Shown: positions 11,860 to 23,362 of the stretch, in pieces
Layout of the letters: every line of letters starts with the position of its first letter
How positions within the stretch are numbered: position 1 is the stretch's first letter
Assembly: GCA_030159075.1 (NCBI GenBank)
Contig: BROG01000291.1
Location: 1 to 64,000 of the forward strand
Direction: 5' to 3'
DNA length: 64,000 bases
Origin: Atrina japonica
Lineage: Eukaryota > Mollusca > Bivalvia > Pterioida > Pinnidae
Notes under the pieces: generated by a model
Told to the model about the DNA's origin: nothing
Seen by the model: the letters and a program-made list of their open reading frames with translations, nothing else
Databases searched by the model: none
Program-made: the position numbers and the translations under genes

Positions 11860-12062
11860 CAATGTCATCCAATAAACAAAAAAAATGTTATCCAATAAAC
11901 ACCAAAAAATGTTATCCAATAAACAAAAAAAAATATTCCAATAAACACCAAAAACTGTTATCCAATAAACAATAAAAATGTTATCCAATAAATAACAAAC
12001 AATAAACAACAAAAATGGCATCCAATAAACACAAAAAAAGTATATCCAATAAACAACAAATA
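11860..12062. repeat. Short tandem repeat, about 23-27 bp units
   Basis: Eight to nine imperfect copies of a unit with ATGTTATCCAATAAACA followed by A-rich sequence. It generates a 134-codon minus-strand open frame rich in VYWI that is not credible as a gene. Confidence 0.85.
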
Positions 12063-13009
12063 AAGTCCAAATTCTGAAAATGTAATAAAGCATTATTGTG
12101 GGTATGCCCAGAAAATCTAACAATGTGGTTGATTTACGGTGGTAAAAGTACACGAAAGCCAACGTACAGATTACGACAACAGTCAGTAGTTTCAAGGTTA
12201 ATACTAGTGTTAGTAATGACATGTAATATCATTTTAGTATTTATTTCTTTACATTAAGACAACAATATTGACTCTTACGGTTTACTTGAACAGGGTATTC
12301 CATTAAGACTTCTGTTTCACCAAAGCTATAAGGTTGAAATAACTACGATGTAAAAATTCTAGAAGAATTCTCCCAAATACATCGTGTCACAAACTGTCAC
12401 CTATCAAGTACACACTTATATACCATAACATATCAAAAGTAGCAATACCGCAATTAAATTTGTATCGTGACATAGTTCAGATGGCTGGTGCTTAGAAACC
12501 CATCTAGTGAATCCCAATTTCTTTATAGCATCACAGTTATAGTTCAATTATGTAATCCTATGGCACTTCCCTCCAGGTATCGGCGTTTCGTCTAATCAGC
12601 ATACCATAACACAATTACTGCAACATGGAAGCATACATCAACTACAATCACACCAGCTTTGCATTTGCAGTAGACTACCATGCATTTATTTTTTAGGTCC
12701 ACACGGCCGGAGTTCAAATTAAATTCTTTGTCCGTAATTAATACAACTGTCAAAATCTGTTTATATTATTTCCTTTTGCTCATCTTATTGAAAATCTACC
12801 AAAATGGAATGATGACAAATGATATGCTTGTAAGAGCATTATAGTTCATGATGACAGGCTTATTGATCAGCGGCACAGAATGTATCGGCTATACCAATTT
12901 TGTGAAATGATAGTATTATAGTATTTTTGGAAGTAATGATGCACTTTATGTAAAAAAAAACGGTAAGATTCAATAAACTTGCAGTTTTGATTAAAGGGAA
13001 GCTATTTCG
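12063..13009. other. No gene recognised
   Basis: Presumed intron of the suspected secreted-protein gene. A minus-strand open stretch near 12354-12250 follows a possible acceptor, but its phase does not fit the neighbouring exons. Confidence 0.5.
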
Positions 13010-13258
13010 AGGGGCATTAGCTGTGTTTTCTTTTTTTTTTTTTTCTTTTTTACTACTTAGATTGATATACAATAACAAAAACAAGATATACACAGGTATA
13101 AAAATTCTTCAATTCCTATATATTTTTGTGCCAATTGCTAAAGAAACCTAAGCTTGGCACATTTTCAATTGTAATTAATTAACTAAACCTTATTATTTGT
13201 AAATGAATATCACATTGGACCTGACCTTATTTTCAAAAAATATATAGGTATATAAAGA
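13010..13258 (+). repeat. R3 MITE, partial
   Basis: Begins AGGGGCATTAGCTGTG like the left end of the element at 23367. It contains TTGATATACAATAAC and TTCCTATATATTTTTG, then an inverted partner near 13230. The right terminus is absent and an inverted R1 copy follows. Confidence 0.65.
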
Positions 13259-13261
13259 ATG

Positions 13262-13432
13262 TGACTGTGGACTCACGGTGGGTGTGACCGGTCGACAGGG
13301 TATGCTTACTCCTCCATGGCACCTGATCCCACCTCTTGGTTTCCAGAGGTCCGTGTTTGTCCATTTTTACTGGATTTGTATCTATGTCCTGGACATTCTA
13401 TTGATTTATACTTTGGTATCTCAGATTTTTTA
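13262..13432 (-). repeat. R1 repeat copy, truncated
   Basis: Reverse complement of R1 from CCGTGAGTCCACAG to the AGTATAAATCAATAG block. Read in this direction it resembles a dispersed bivalve repeat with GGCACCTGATCCCACCTCTT. Confidence 0.85.
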
Positions 13433-13960
13433 TATTGTTATGCATGGCTTGGATAAAATATTTCATATTGGATTTTTTTGTTGTAATTCTGACTATTAGT
13501 ACCCTCAGTCATAGCACTCTTACATGTAGCATTCGAATTTTGAATGGAACATGATAACACCATGAAACCTAATAACACAACAATCCATAAAAATCGTCAT
13601 GGCCGAGGGCAATGACAGAATCGGAAGATAAAACGGCTCGTTTCGGATATTTTTTATACCCAAAAATTGTTGATATTGACTTAATAGTAATGCATTAAAA
13701 TTCCAGGGGACTATCTTATCTTTGGTTCACGCTGAGATGTATCAAGTTCTTGTCTTTTTTATCATTTTTGGCCCTAACCCCTTTTCAATCGCAAACGGTA
13801 TGCGGCTTCAGACGGAGATACTTCACGTCAAGTGTGGATAAAAATGGCCCACTGGTTCTCGAGAGGAAGTAGAAAATGTCTCAAATATAGTGGCTTGTTT
13901 ATGGACAGATAACTATAATTCGCAAACGTTATACCATGGAAGTGGAAATTTAAAGGCGTC
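13433..13960. other. Repeat fragment, no gene
   Basis: About 13730-13935 contains CCACTGGTTCTCGAGAGGAAGT and AAAATGTCTCAAAT, matching the Helitron-like chain at 46630-46700. The rest is unremarkable. Confidence 0.5.
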
Positions 13961-14345
13961 ATTTCATCGAGTAAGATCTGGAAAAATCGCGCGCGACTAT
14001 GATCGCAGCTATGATTTTCCGTAGTCGCTGGCAAAATACGTGCGACCTAATCGATCTTAACACGACCAAAGCTCGTTCTGTCTGACTATTCTGTGACAGA
14101 GTGTCGATCTCTCGGCGATCTATCCTCGCAAGTGCGTGACCTCGGCCGATCAAGGCTTAATCTTGGCCGATGAAGCTACATACGAGTTGCAACGTACACT
14201 CGGTCAATACGATTTAGCTTGCGATATAAACCTTCCAGCCTCACTCTTTATGCTCAATTTTCTATCTTTTCTGGACAGATTATCCCCTGAGCTACGCACA
14301 AATATTTCACGGTCGCCCGGATTTGCGTGCGACCCACTGCGACCG

Positions 14346-14352
14346 TATAAAA
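14346..14352 (+). promoter_or_regulatory. TATA-like box
   Basis: TATAAAA in a GC-rich context, 143 bp upstream of the transposase-like ATG. It is positioned like an element-internal promoter, but no transcript evidence can be seen. Confidence 0.25.
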
Positions 14353-14488
14353 AGGCCTCGCTATCTTTTACCGACAATCAGTTTTTGACCAGCCTCCGAC
14401 GAGACAACATGGACCCAATCACTCGGCATCATACTATGTAATTTTAGCATCTCTGCAACACCAGCAACACTCTCAGGTTATGCTAACC

Positions 14489-14660
14489 ATGCTGAAGATA
14501 AGGAGAAAGAAGTAGACCAAGAAGAAACATTGGGTTGCTCCCTGGCTGCTTGAACGCCAGCGGAAACATTATGGTAAGTACTACTCCCTCATGAGGCTGG
14601 AGATGAAGCTACGTACCGGACCTATCTCCTTATGCTCCGAGCAGCACAACCATGCACGCA
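14489..14660 (+). pseudogene. PIF/Harbinger transposase N-terminal remnant
   Basis: From ATG at 14489 the frame reads MLKIRRKK, a stop, then TKKKHWVAPWLLERQRKHYG and KYYSLMRLEMKL. The basic run followed by W-V-x-P-W-L-L-x-R, then Y-x-L-M-x-L, is the usual start of PIF/Harbinger nuclease-type transposases. After LMRLE the homology continues in another frame as GDEATYRTYLLMLR (compare the family's TYRNYLRM). One stop and one frameshift within 170 nt, and no catalytic DDE region, mean it is dead. Identification is from the motif pattern alone. Confidence 0.55.
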
Positions 14661-15049
14661 ATCAGTTCTCGCTCGAGAATACCGAACACCGCTCATCCCC
14701 GTTCTAGTCTCGATTGTCTCCTTTAATCGATTTTTCGACCCTCTCTGTGCGACATCTAGGTCGAATCTCAGTTTTTTGATATGTCAAAAAAACCAAGCTA
14801 CGATCTCTTTGTCGGGGAGAACAACCACGTGCAACCATGGAAGACCAAGACGTGACCAACCGTCGGTCAGCCGTCAACCTTGCGGCGACCAAGCCACGCG
14901 CCGAGATCGCAGCTCTGTCTTCCGGGACGATTTCTCGGTGAATGACCCATTTAGCGAGGAGCGAGAAACTCCGCCATTTAGAGCGCGATATTCCACTCGG
15001 TTATGTTGTCCCTCGGATATTTGACAACCGAGATTAATCACAAATGATA

Positions 15050-16222
15050 AATTATGTATACATATCAATGAAACCACTAAGTAATGCACACATATCAATA
15101 AAACCACTAAGTAATGCGTACATATCAATGAAACCACTAAGTAATGCATAAAACCACTAAGTAATGCGTACATATCAATGACACCACTAAGTAATGCATA
15201 AAACCACTAAGTAATGCGTACATATCAATGAAACCACTAAGTAATGCATACATATCAATGAAACCACTAAGTAATGCATAAAACCACTAAGTAATGCGTA
15301 CATATCAATGAAACCACTAAGTAATGTATACATATCAATGAAACCACTAAGTAATGCGTACATATCAATGAAACCATTAAGTAATGCATAAAACCACTAA
15401 GTAATGCGTACATATCAATGAAACCACTAAGTAATGCATAAAACCACTAAGTAATGCGTACATATCAATGAAACCACTAAGTAATGCATAAAACCTAAGT
15501 AATGCGTACATATCAATGAAACCACTAAGTAATGCATACATATCAATGAAACCACTAAGTAATGCATAAAACCACTAAGTAATGCGTACATATCAATGAA
15601 ACCACTAAGTAATGTATACATATCAATGAAACCACTAACTAAGTAATGCGTACATATCAATGAAACCACTAAGTAATGCATACATATCAATGAAACCACT
15701 AAGTAATGCGTACGTATCAATGAAACCACTAAGTACCTTAAATGCGTAATTACATATACAATGAAACCACTAAGTAATGCGTACGTATCAATGTTGAAAA
15801 ACCACTAAGTAATGCATACATATCAATGAAACCACTAAGTAATGCGTACGTATCAATGATTCTATAAACCACTAAGTAATGCATACATATCAATGAAACC
15901 ACTAAGTAATGCGTACATATCAATGAAACCACTAAGTAATGTATACATATCAATGAAACCACTAAGTAATGCGTACGTATCAATGAAACCACTAAGTAAT
16001 GCATACATATCAATGAAACCACTAAGTAATGCGTACATATCAATGAAACCACTAAGTAATGCATACATATCAATGAAACCACTAAGTAATGCGTACGTAT
16101 CAATGAAACCACTAAGTAATGCATACATATCAATGAATACCTTTGAAACCACTAAGTAATGCGTACGTATCAATGAAACCACTAAGTAATGCATACGTAT
16201 CAATGAAACCACTAAGTAATGT
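15050..16222. repeat. 30-bp minisatellite, about 39 copies
   Basis: Units carry CATATCAATGAAACCACTAA and GTAATGCGTA. Units ending GCGTA tend to alternate with units ending GCATA or GTATA, giving a 60-bp dimer. Several shorter units lack CATATCAATG (for example near 15147 and 15192). The short ALLSGFID / HYLVVSL reading frames come from this array. Confidence 0.96.
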
Positions 16223-17478
16223 ATGATGTGCAATCTCCCTTGACACATATGACTGTGATTCATTAAGGACGTAAAAATAATATCAATGTATTATGCCTAA
16301 AACCATTAAGTAAAACATATTTGTAAATGTTACTTCTTTTGAGAGACCACCTGTCTTAAAAGACGATATTTCAATGTCAGATGGGGTGGTCTCTTAAATA
16401 TTTTCCATTGTATTAAAATTTATCAGAAATAAGATATTTGATGTCATTTATTAATTTTATCTATGCATCCATTGTAAAAAGAATAATTGTAAGTATTTTT
16501 AAGTATAAAATGTATCAAGGTGCTTCCTGTATAACTGCAAAAAAGTACACTAATATTTCTACCATTGTTTTGTGTATGTGTATGTCAACATACGCCTACA
16601 CTAGAACAGTAATTTGTGAATCCATTCATTACGTCACAAACCGATGCAATGTAAAAATAGGTTACATAGATCACCATAAACCGTTGTTCACATTGTTCTA
16701 CTGGGTTGATAACATTGCGCCTCCGATTTTCAAGAGAATGAGTAACCTAATCAAATAAAAAGATCTCACATGCTAGGGGTGAGTTGACAGAGAAATCTCA
16801 ACCTAAATATTAACAGTCTGATTGTCCAATCAGATGGTTTCTCGGGGATTTGCATCCTGATTCCTACCACGAAGTGTCGAGATATCCACGTTCGCTTAAC
16901 TCACACCATGTTTGATTATTTCTCCAGCTCTTTTGACCACAATATAGCGTCCTGCTGTGTTTAAATCTCGATCTATGGCGCATCCTTACAGATGTCCAAG
17001 TTTAGAACGTATGACGCATCGTTACCAGATGCCCAAGTTTAGGTTTTTGATTTTTCAGTTGTTATATTTATGTTCAACTCCTCTAGAAGTTATTAAAAAA
17101 CTGTAAGTTTATCCCAAAATATAGCTGTGACCCGTCATCTTTGTGAGAGGGGGTCTTTGAATAATGAATACCGTCGATATACAATGAGCGAATTGCCTCA
17201 CTTTCAAATAACAAAGATTAACGCATCACCCCCTCTGGTCACATTTAGATTCACCCAAATTAATAAAAAGCATGATCGATTTAAAAATCGGAAATGATCA
17301 AGTTTATAATGCATACTGAATTTGTGTAAAAGGGACGCTAAATCAAACACCCCTGAATTTTGACAGTGAACTTTACCGCTCTTTGAAATGGGCGAGTTCA
17401 GATGCGACTACAGGGGTCAATAAGTTAAAAGATAACTGGAAAAGGTATACAATGTGCAGGATATCGTAAGTATCTTAC
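16223..17478. other. Presumed intron sequence, one hairpin
   Basis: GAGACCACC (16343-16351) and GGTGGTCTC (16385-16393) form a 9-bp stem around a 33-nt loop. The 106-codon plus frame at 16438-16758 has no domain. Nothing else is recognised. Confidence 0.5.
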
Positions 17479-17545
17479 CTTGAGCGGTTATTGTGGAAAA
17501 TCCTAAAGCAATTAAAAACGTCCAAATGACGAACTTATAATCCAT
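17479..17545 (-). CDS. Candidate signal-peptide first exon
   Basis: ATG at 17545-17543 starts MDYKFVIWTFLIALGFSTIT-AQ, with one Lys near the N-terminus, a hydrophobic core of about 14 residues and a small-residue A-Q end. This is a textbook secretory signal peptide of 22 residues. The exon then ends at a CAAG/GTAAGA donor in phase 1, the usual split just after a signal peptide. An upstream in-frame ATG exists, but the nearer one gives the compact signal. The rest of the gene would lie to the left. The exon at 11647-11743 fits in phase. The product is not recognised. Confidence 0.5.
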
Positions 17546-17940
17546 ATTGTAGTTAAAATATCCCATGTAATTCACTGAATCTAAGACAGCATACTGGGTA
17601 TCCAAGAATTATCTCACAAACAGTGAAAATATCAAGAAAATTTGTTCAGTGAAACCTATTTCAAATAACTTGATCAATAACCGGTGTACAAATTGTGCAA
17701 CGCGATCGTTCAGATACCCCGAATATCAAACGATCGACCTAACACGCTGTTAAACTGCTTAATCCCTCGGGTGAATCGTACTTGGTGAAATTCCGCATAC
17801 GTCACTCAAGATGTATTACCCATTGGATGTGTACATTTACAAAATGAATATATGTATACACACTGTTTGTGTATGAGTGTACATTTCATGACTCCAAAAT
17901 ACTAAAATAAAAAACCTGGTATTTCGGTACCAGTCGATTA
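17546..17940. promoter_or_regulatory. Upstream region of the candidate secreted gene, with hairpin
   Basis: CGATCGTT (17703-17710) and AACGATCG (17729-17736) form an 8-bp inverted repeat about 160-190 bp upstream of the candidate start. A CRE-like TGACGTAT lies near 17798-17805 on the minus strand. No convincing TATA box was seen. The promoter role is inference. Confidence 0.25.
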
Positions 17941-17959
17941 TTTTATACTAAATGAAGAT

Positions 17960-18415
17960 TTCACTCGGAAAGCATTATTTAAATTCTATAAACTTCTCAA
18001 AAGCTAAGATAGCCATCTTTATTAAGTGGGTACTCTTAAACGGATTTGATAATACATATTGATTAATTATGTGGCCTTGTATTATACCACCTGTTTCTTT
18101 CGGAAATGCACATTTATAATAAATATTAAATATGAGCTCAACTGATGAAGTTTTATTGACAAAAAAAGATATTGTCTTGAGCATTAGCTTTGGCCTTTAT
18201 TGTAAAACTATAACTTCAGTATCGTTAATTAGATTTATAAGATTTAAGAAAATACTCAATAAGTCATTATAACTTTCATGCGAGTCCATTTGCCAAATTG
18301 AAGAAATCAACTCATGCTTATTGACAATATCAAAGTTTCCCATAAAAAATTTGGTCAAAGAACTTTTTTCTTGGTCAAAGTCATCTGTTGACCCTATCAA
18401 AGATTTTGATGAACA
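17960..18415 (-). pseudogene. Unidentified coding-like fragment
   Basis: Two minus-strand frames together read like one protein. 18400-18197 gives SLTKFFMGNFDIVNKHELIS and MDSHESYNDLLSIFLNLINL. After a stop, 18184-17975 gives KTISFFVNKTSSVELIFNIY, KCAFPKETGGIIQGHIINQY and HLIKMAILAFEKFIEF. Amino-acid composition is protein-like and a shorter decayed copy lies at 25945-26060. I do not recognise the family. Neither splice sites nor a start could be supported. Confidence 0.4.
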
Positions 18416-18562
18416 CTAGGGGAAAAGGCGGCAACGCATTGTTTACAAAGACAAAATTATTTTAATATGACAACTGCATTATGTATTTTATTCTGTATGC
18501 CAATTGGCATACCGAAAATGAACATATTCATACTATTTAGAGTATCATAGAAAGTGGGTACA

Positions 18563-18797
18563 GGGGCCTCCGTGGCGGAGTGGTTTGAGCATCTCGCTTT
18601 GAACCATGAAGTCCCTCACTTCTGGTCAGCGCAGGTTCGAGTCCCACTGGAACCTAAGCCGATTTGAAAAATTGCAAGTTTACTTGCGGAAGGCCGGTGG
18701 TCTCTTCCCGAGTACACTGTAACCGGGTTATCTCCTCCACCATTTAAAAACTGGCCGCCAACATTTAACTGAAAAATTGTTGAGTGTGGCGTAAAAG
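18563..18797 (+). mobile_element. SINE-B (tRNA-derived), full length
   Basis: Head GGGGCCTCCGTGGCGGAGTGG contains a consensus RNA polymerase III A box (TGGCGGAGTGG, 18573-18583) and B box GGTTCGAGTCC (18634-18644). The body has TTGCGGAAGGCCGGTGG and GTAACCGGGTTATCTCC, and the end is AAAATTGTTGAGTGTGGCGT. It is the best-preserved SINE-B here. Confidence 0.88.
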
Positions 18798-19117
18798 AAC
18801 ATTCTAATCTCAAATTCATATTACATACATATACGTCATGGTAATAAAGAGGAATAATCGAAATTGCAAAGTAATACATCTCATTAAACAAAGAATCTTA
18901 AAACATATAATAATTAATTGAAAGTCATTAATTATGGTTCCCTTCTCCCACGATGATTTCCTTGCTGTTTCAATGTGTCTTCTGTGTATTACCATTTTGG
19001 GGAACCATATGATAAATCGTACACCCAATTATGTTAAATCTTAAATCATTTAATTTGTCCATAATAGTTTTCATTTACTTGCATTGCTTGAAACCACCAC
19101 GCTTGTATCCTTTTCTC

Positions 19118-19290
19118 GAAATTTTACTGACAGAGGACGTTGACTCCTTCTGGACACCTGGTCCCATCACGTTTGGGATTCACAATTGTTCTTCATGTTG
19201 AGACAATATGTATATCTAATCTGCCGTGTTCTAATGGACTGATAGTTTTCATTATACATTAATACTTCATTTTGATTTAAATATCGCAGG
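19118..19290 (-). repeat. R2 repeat copy
   Basis: Contains GGACACCTGGTCCCATCACG, CTTCATGTTGAGACAAT and the decayed CGTGTTCTAATGGACT block on the plus strand, i.e. R2 inverted. Confidence 0.7.
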
Positions 19291-19329
19291 ATTAACGATG
19301 CAATTTTTGTAAACCCACTTCCATTATGA

Positions 19330-19530
19330 AAGAGGTCGTGGTTCCACGGTAGAGTGTACGATTTGCAACCAGAAGATCACGGGTTAGAGCGTTGGCGAAG
19401 GCGACTGGCTTTTCCTTTCCTTCAATGGCCGAGCATAGGTCAAAATTTGAATCCCTTCACTGGACTTTGCTGTCATCTCTGTAGGAGTAAAAGATTCTTG
19501 AGTGGGACGTTAAACAACAATACAACAACA
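19330..19530 (+). mobile_element. SINE with different head and SINE-A 3' part
   Basis: The head (GGTCGTGGTTCCACGGTAGAG ... ACGGGTTAGAGC) is unlike SINE-A. The 3' part has AATGGCCGAGCATAGGTCAA and GAGTGGGACGTTAAACAAC as in SINE-A. The middle is shortened. Confidence 0.7.
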
Positions 19531-20586
19531 ACTTGCAACAATTTTGAATGGCTAATTCCCTCCAAAGTTCAAGACAATAGGATGAGATTCCAACAGAAAT
19601 CCTGCAAAAACACTGACCAAGTTTTCTTGGTATAAAAAACTTTGATCGTTTACTTCAAAAGTGTATAAATGATTGTAATGTTTCTATAACGATTTCATGA
19701 TATTTATATGAATTTGTTATATTTGATATTTAAGACTAAACCTATGCAACAAGATTACAATGTTCACATTGTTTAACAATACTTACATATGCAACAGGAT
19801 AAAGATATGCACCTTGTCAGCCCCCTTTGAGAATGGTGTTGTACGCCATACTCAACGGTTTTTAAAAGTTGAGGAGAACACCCGGTTACAATGTTCCACC
19901 GACCTCGAACTCCACTTGAAACACCGTGTTAACAAAAATAAGATATATATCTTGTTGACTCAAACATAAAACTACCTATGCAACAAGATTAAGATAAATA
20001 TGCATCTTATCATCTGATATTTAAATCAAGGCTAAGGTATTCACCTTGTCGACTCTCATCTAAAACTATCTATGCAACGAAAATATATACGTTTACGTAC
20101 ATGTGCTTTTCAAATTGTGATGTGTCGATTTATGATAAAAAGTAGCATTTATATATGGAAGATGATTTAACTTTCCGGGAATTTGATTACATAGACCAAT
20201 TTCGAGTTCTTCCATTCCGTTCCATTCAACTTTGTCGAAATACTTTGTACTCTGATCATGTGAATTCAAGAGAAATTCTGGCACGGTTACTTCCGATTCT
20301 GAAATATTTACATTAACAACATTTGGTAATATCTTGTTTCAAATTTACTGCTTAACTGAAAGTGAATTGTCCTTTTTCATTTGAAAGGGCATACTATTAT
20401 CACTGAACAGAAAAACTCGGAAAAAGATCTATTAATTTACACCGGAATTTCAATGAAAGCGACGATAAAGCTCATTCTTGACTGTCCCAAATAGCTAAAG
20501 GAAACATATCATATTTCTGTTAAAATTTGAGATACGCAACAAAATGTATTAGAATATATTCCAATAGTTAACTGAAAATAACATTT
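19531..20586. other. No gene; SINE-B fragment inside
   Basis: About 19840-19920 is an inverted SINE-B tail (ACGCCATACTCAAC, ACCCGGTTACAATG). The words TATGCAACAAGAT and CACCTTGTC recur three times between 19740 and 20090. No gene was seen. Confidence 0.5.
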
Positions 20587-20589
20587 GAT

Positions 20590-21170
20590 TGAACGGGCAT
20601 TAGCTTTGTTTACCCCAAAACTTAATTTTGTACTTGTACTTGATGTACAGTAACATTGATTTGATTTGATTTGATTTTTTGTTTTACGCCATACTCAACA
20701 ATCTTTCAGTCATATGATGGCGTCCAGTTTTTATTGGTGGAGGAGAAACCCCGGTTACCCGGGTAAAGACCACCGACCTTCCGCAAGAAAACTGGCAAAC
20801 TTTCCCACTTAATTCGAAATGACCCTAGCGGGATTCGAACCAGAGGTGAGAGGCCTTGTGATTTAAAGCGCAATGCTCTAACCACTCGGCCACAAATTAG
20901 AGCTATACACATGCATTAACACCTTGTATTCCTATATATTGTGTGAACATAAGGTCAGATCTAACGTGGTATGCATATACAATTAGTAAGTTTTAATTAG
21001 TTAATTGCAAGTGAAAAGTGCCTTACTGGTATTTTCAAGTGATTTTTAAAAAATAAATAGGAATTTTAAAATGTTCATGCCTGTGTATATATCTTTCTTC
21101 TCGTTGTATATCAATCTTAGTTTTAAAAAGGTAAAAATGTATTATGAAAAATAATACAACTAGTGCCACT
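20590..21170 (+). mobile_element. R3 TTAA-type MITE with nested SINE
   Basis: The left terminus ACGGGCATTAGC follows TTGA. The right terminus CTAGTGCCACT is followed by TTAA at 21171-21174. The interior has TTCCTATATATTGTG and GTATATCAATC as in the copy at 23367-23970. It is interrupted by an inverted SINE-B at 20679-20901, which must be younger. Confidence 0.65.
20679..20901 (-). mobile_element. SINE-B, nested in R3 MITE
   Basis: Reverse orientation: begins with the inverted tail TTTTACGCCATACTCAACAA, has CCCGGTTACCCGGG and the inverted B box GGATTCGAACC, and ends with the inverted A box (CTAACCACTCGGCCAC). Confidence 0.85.
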
Positions 21171-21175
21171 TTAAC

Positions 21176-22397
21176 ATTTTTCAAATATATAGATGGTATT
21201 TGACAATTGCATTTGGATAACATGTTTATTACATCGGGTGAGGCAGGAAAATACATATTTAACACGAGTGCGTAAACAATTGTCAAATATTCTATTTATT
21301 ACATTTTCCAGTTAAGTTTCGTCAGTCCCTAGATTTAGGCTACCTGATATTCTGAACAAGTCTACTGTACTGCTTGTGAAATGTAAACAAACCAGGTCTT
21401 GACTGAAATACATCACTTGACTGCGACTATTTATTTGAAGTTTCTGAAAAAGTGTAATTTATTGTGTAGATTAATTTTAAGTATCATTCATATACTTTCT
21501 ATAATATTGAGGCCTGGTGAGTTGGTATGTTACGACAGAATCTGAAGTTGGTTTTCCTTTTTTCCATTGAGAACTCACACTTAGGCCTAGAGCGACATAA
21601 TATACGGGGCAGATCCCGATCCGTTATTAAGATCTAGGGGCAATATATATCTGAAATCCATCGCCACAACTGGCCATAAAAATCATCAAGATCCTAAATA
21701 TAATTTCTTTAATTAATATTACCTTCAACATACAGTTACACTGGTCCCGTTATGAGAAATATGCCTCAAAGATCGTGCCAAAGTTAGGCCTAGACATGAA
21801 CAGCAAACTCACTTCGAAGTTCGCCCAATTCGATGTTCATTTTCTGTACTGTATTTCCAGTGTCACTGATTTTTTTTTCAAAAACTTTCGAACTGTTGAC
21901 GTAGATAGTGGATACATTAAACATTTCCACTTTCGACCACTTAAACACACATAATATCGTCTGCTTTTTAGTTGAGACAGAACAAGTCTGTGCGGAGCCA
22001 TTTTGTTTGGCTTCGATACAACTAACCCTGCTTATGAAAATCCCTCATTGATACGTCATATCTACAGTACGTGTTCAAAACTTTTTACCGCAGCATCACC
22101 ATTTATTAGCATTCGCTAGCAAATGTGATCAGTTTATAAATAATCAAACAAAGAATTGACAATTATCATTACATTATAGATGGGATTAAATAATCGGATT
22201 TTCATTAGTGGTCTGGCACTGTATTTGATTGGCTTAATGAAAAATATTGATATATATCATGAAGCCAATCAAAATACAGTAAAATCAATGAAAATAACAG
22301 TGAAAAATAAAGCTTTTATTTAATTGATAATTTTAATTAAAATGTAATAATATCAAATATTCAACAAAAAACCTTTTACATATACTAAATACAATAA
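21176..22397. other. No gene; one strong hairpin
   Basis: CTGTATTTGATTGGCTT (22219-22235) faces AAGCCAATCAAAATACAG (22262-22279), complementary except for one base insertion, around a 26-nt AT-rich loop. Nothing else is recognised. Confidence 0.6.
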
Positions 22398-22844
22398 CAA
22401 CATAATATGATCCAAATAATATTTGATTAACATATTTCAAAATTTATAACATATTCCAAATAAATTGTACATACTCTAAGTAAAATTGAAGAAGTACCAA
22501 TCGATAATCAAAACTCAAGTCCATTATAACACGACGAATTAGATGTGCAAATGGTCTCAACATGAAGAACATTGCGAATCCGAAACGGGATCAGACCAGG
22601 TGTCCGGAAAGAGTCAGCGTTCTCTGGTGGCATGCCACACCTGTCGCACACGTTCCATGGAAAACGTTCTCGTCAAATTCGGTAAAAAGGTCAAGTTTGG
22701 TGATAAGGTCAAGTTCGGTGAAAAGCACGATTGGTGCAAGGGAGTCTAAATAAAATAATTTATTTCAAACAACATAATACGATCCAAATAACATTTGATT
22801 AACAAATTTAAAATATTATTACATATTCCAAATAACTTTTACAT
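22398..22844. repeat. R2 copy flanked by about 75-bp direct repeats
   Basis: 22398-22472 and 22770-22844 are direct copies (CAACATAATATGATCCAAAT ... ACATATTCCAAATAA). A further partial copy starts at 22859. Between them, 22480-22750 (plus) is an R2 repeat with GGTGTCCGGAAAGAGTCAGC. A threefold 12-bp GTCAAGTT/CGGT repeat lies near its right end. Confidence 0.75.
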
Positions 22845-23362
22845 AACTTATTTCAAACAACATAATATGATACAAATAATATAATATATTCCACACAACA
22901 TAACGTGTTCTAAGGAACACAGGCTATTTCAAACAGCATAACACATTTTCAGAACATGACTAATTCCAAACAGTATTACATATACAAGAGACCGTTCTAT
23001 ATTACGAGCAACATAACATTTCAAACATTATTCTATACTCCAATGAGCATGTTTCAAATGAAATAGTCAAAGAAAGAAAAAACATCTGCCCCAAATCGAA
23101 CAATAAAACAAAGAATAAAAGAATCATCCGTCCAAGTTTTAAGCTGTTCAAGAGTTACACACTACTGTTTTAGCCTCAATGACTGAGAAAGGGTTGGAAA
23201 GGACATTTTCTTGTCAAAATTTGGAAAAATGTTAGCAAATTCCGCGTATTTGTACATTACCATATAACAGATCAATTCTCGAGTAGAACGGTTCGACATT
23301 TGACGATTTCCCTTTTTCTGGCATATTTTCAAGCATTAGAAAAATTGAAAACTGGAATCGAT
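22845..23362. other. AT-rich, nothing recognised
   Basis: Only a partial third copy of the flanking direct repeat at 22859-22910. Confidence 0.55.

Larger units (their letters stand above)
13965..15035 (+). other. GC-richer block, probable PIF/Harbinger element remnant
   Basis: Base composition rises visibly above the surroundings, with CpG-rich words such as CGCGCGAC and CTCGGCGATC. It contains a TATA-like TATAAAA at 14346-14352 and, 130-300 bp downstream, a transposase-like peptide. The right edge is the 30-bp minisatellite at 15050. Terminal inverted repeats and target duplications were not recognised. Confidence 0.45.

Noticed and set aside
15427..16263. Minus-strand frames with ALLSGFID and HYLVVSL repeats
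   Set aside because: By-product of the second 30-bp array.
18566..18650. Functional tRNA gene with consensus A and B boxes
   Set aside because: The sequence continues into a SINE-B core and tail shared by several copies, so it is a SINE promoter, not a tRNA gene.
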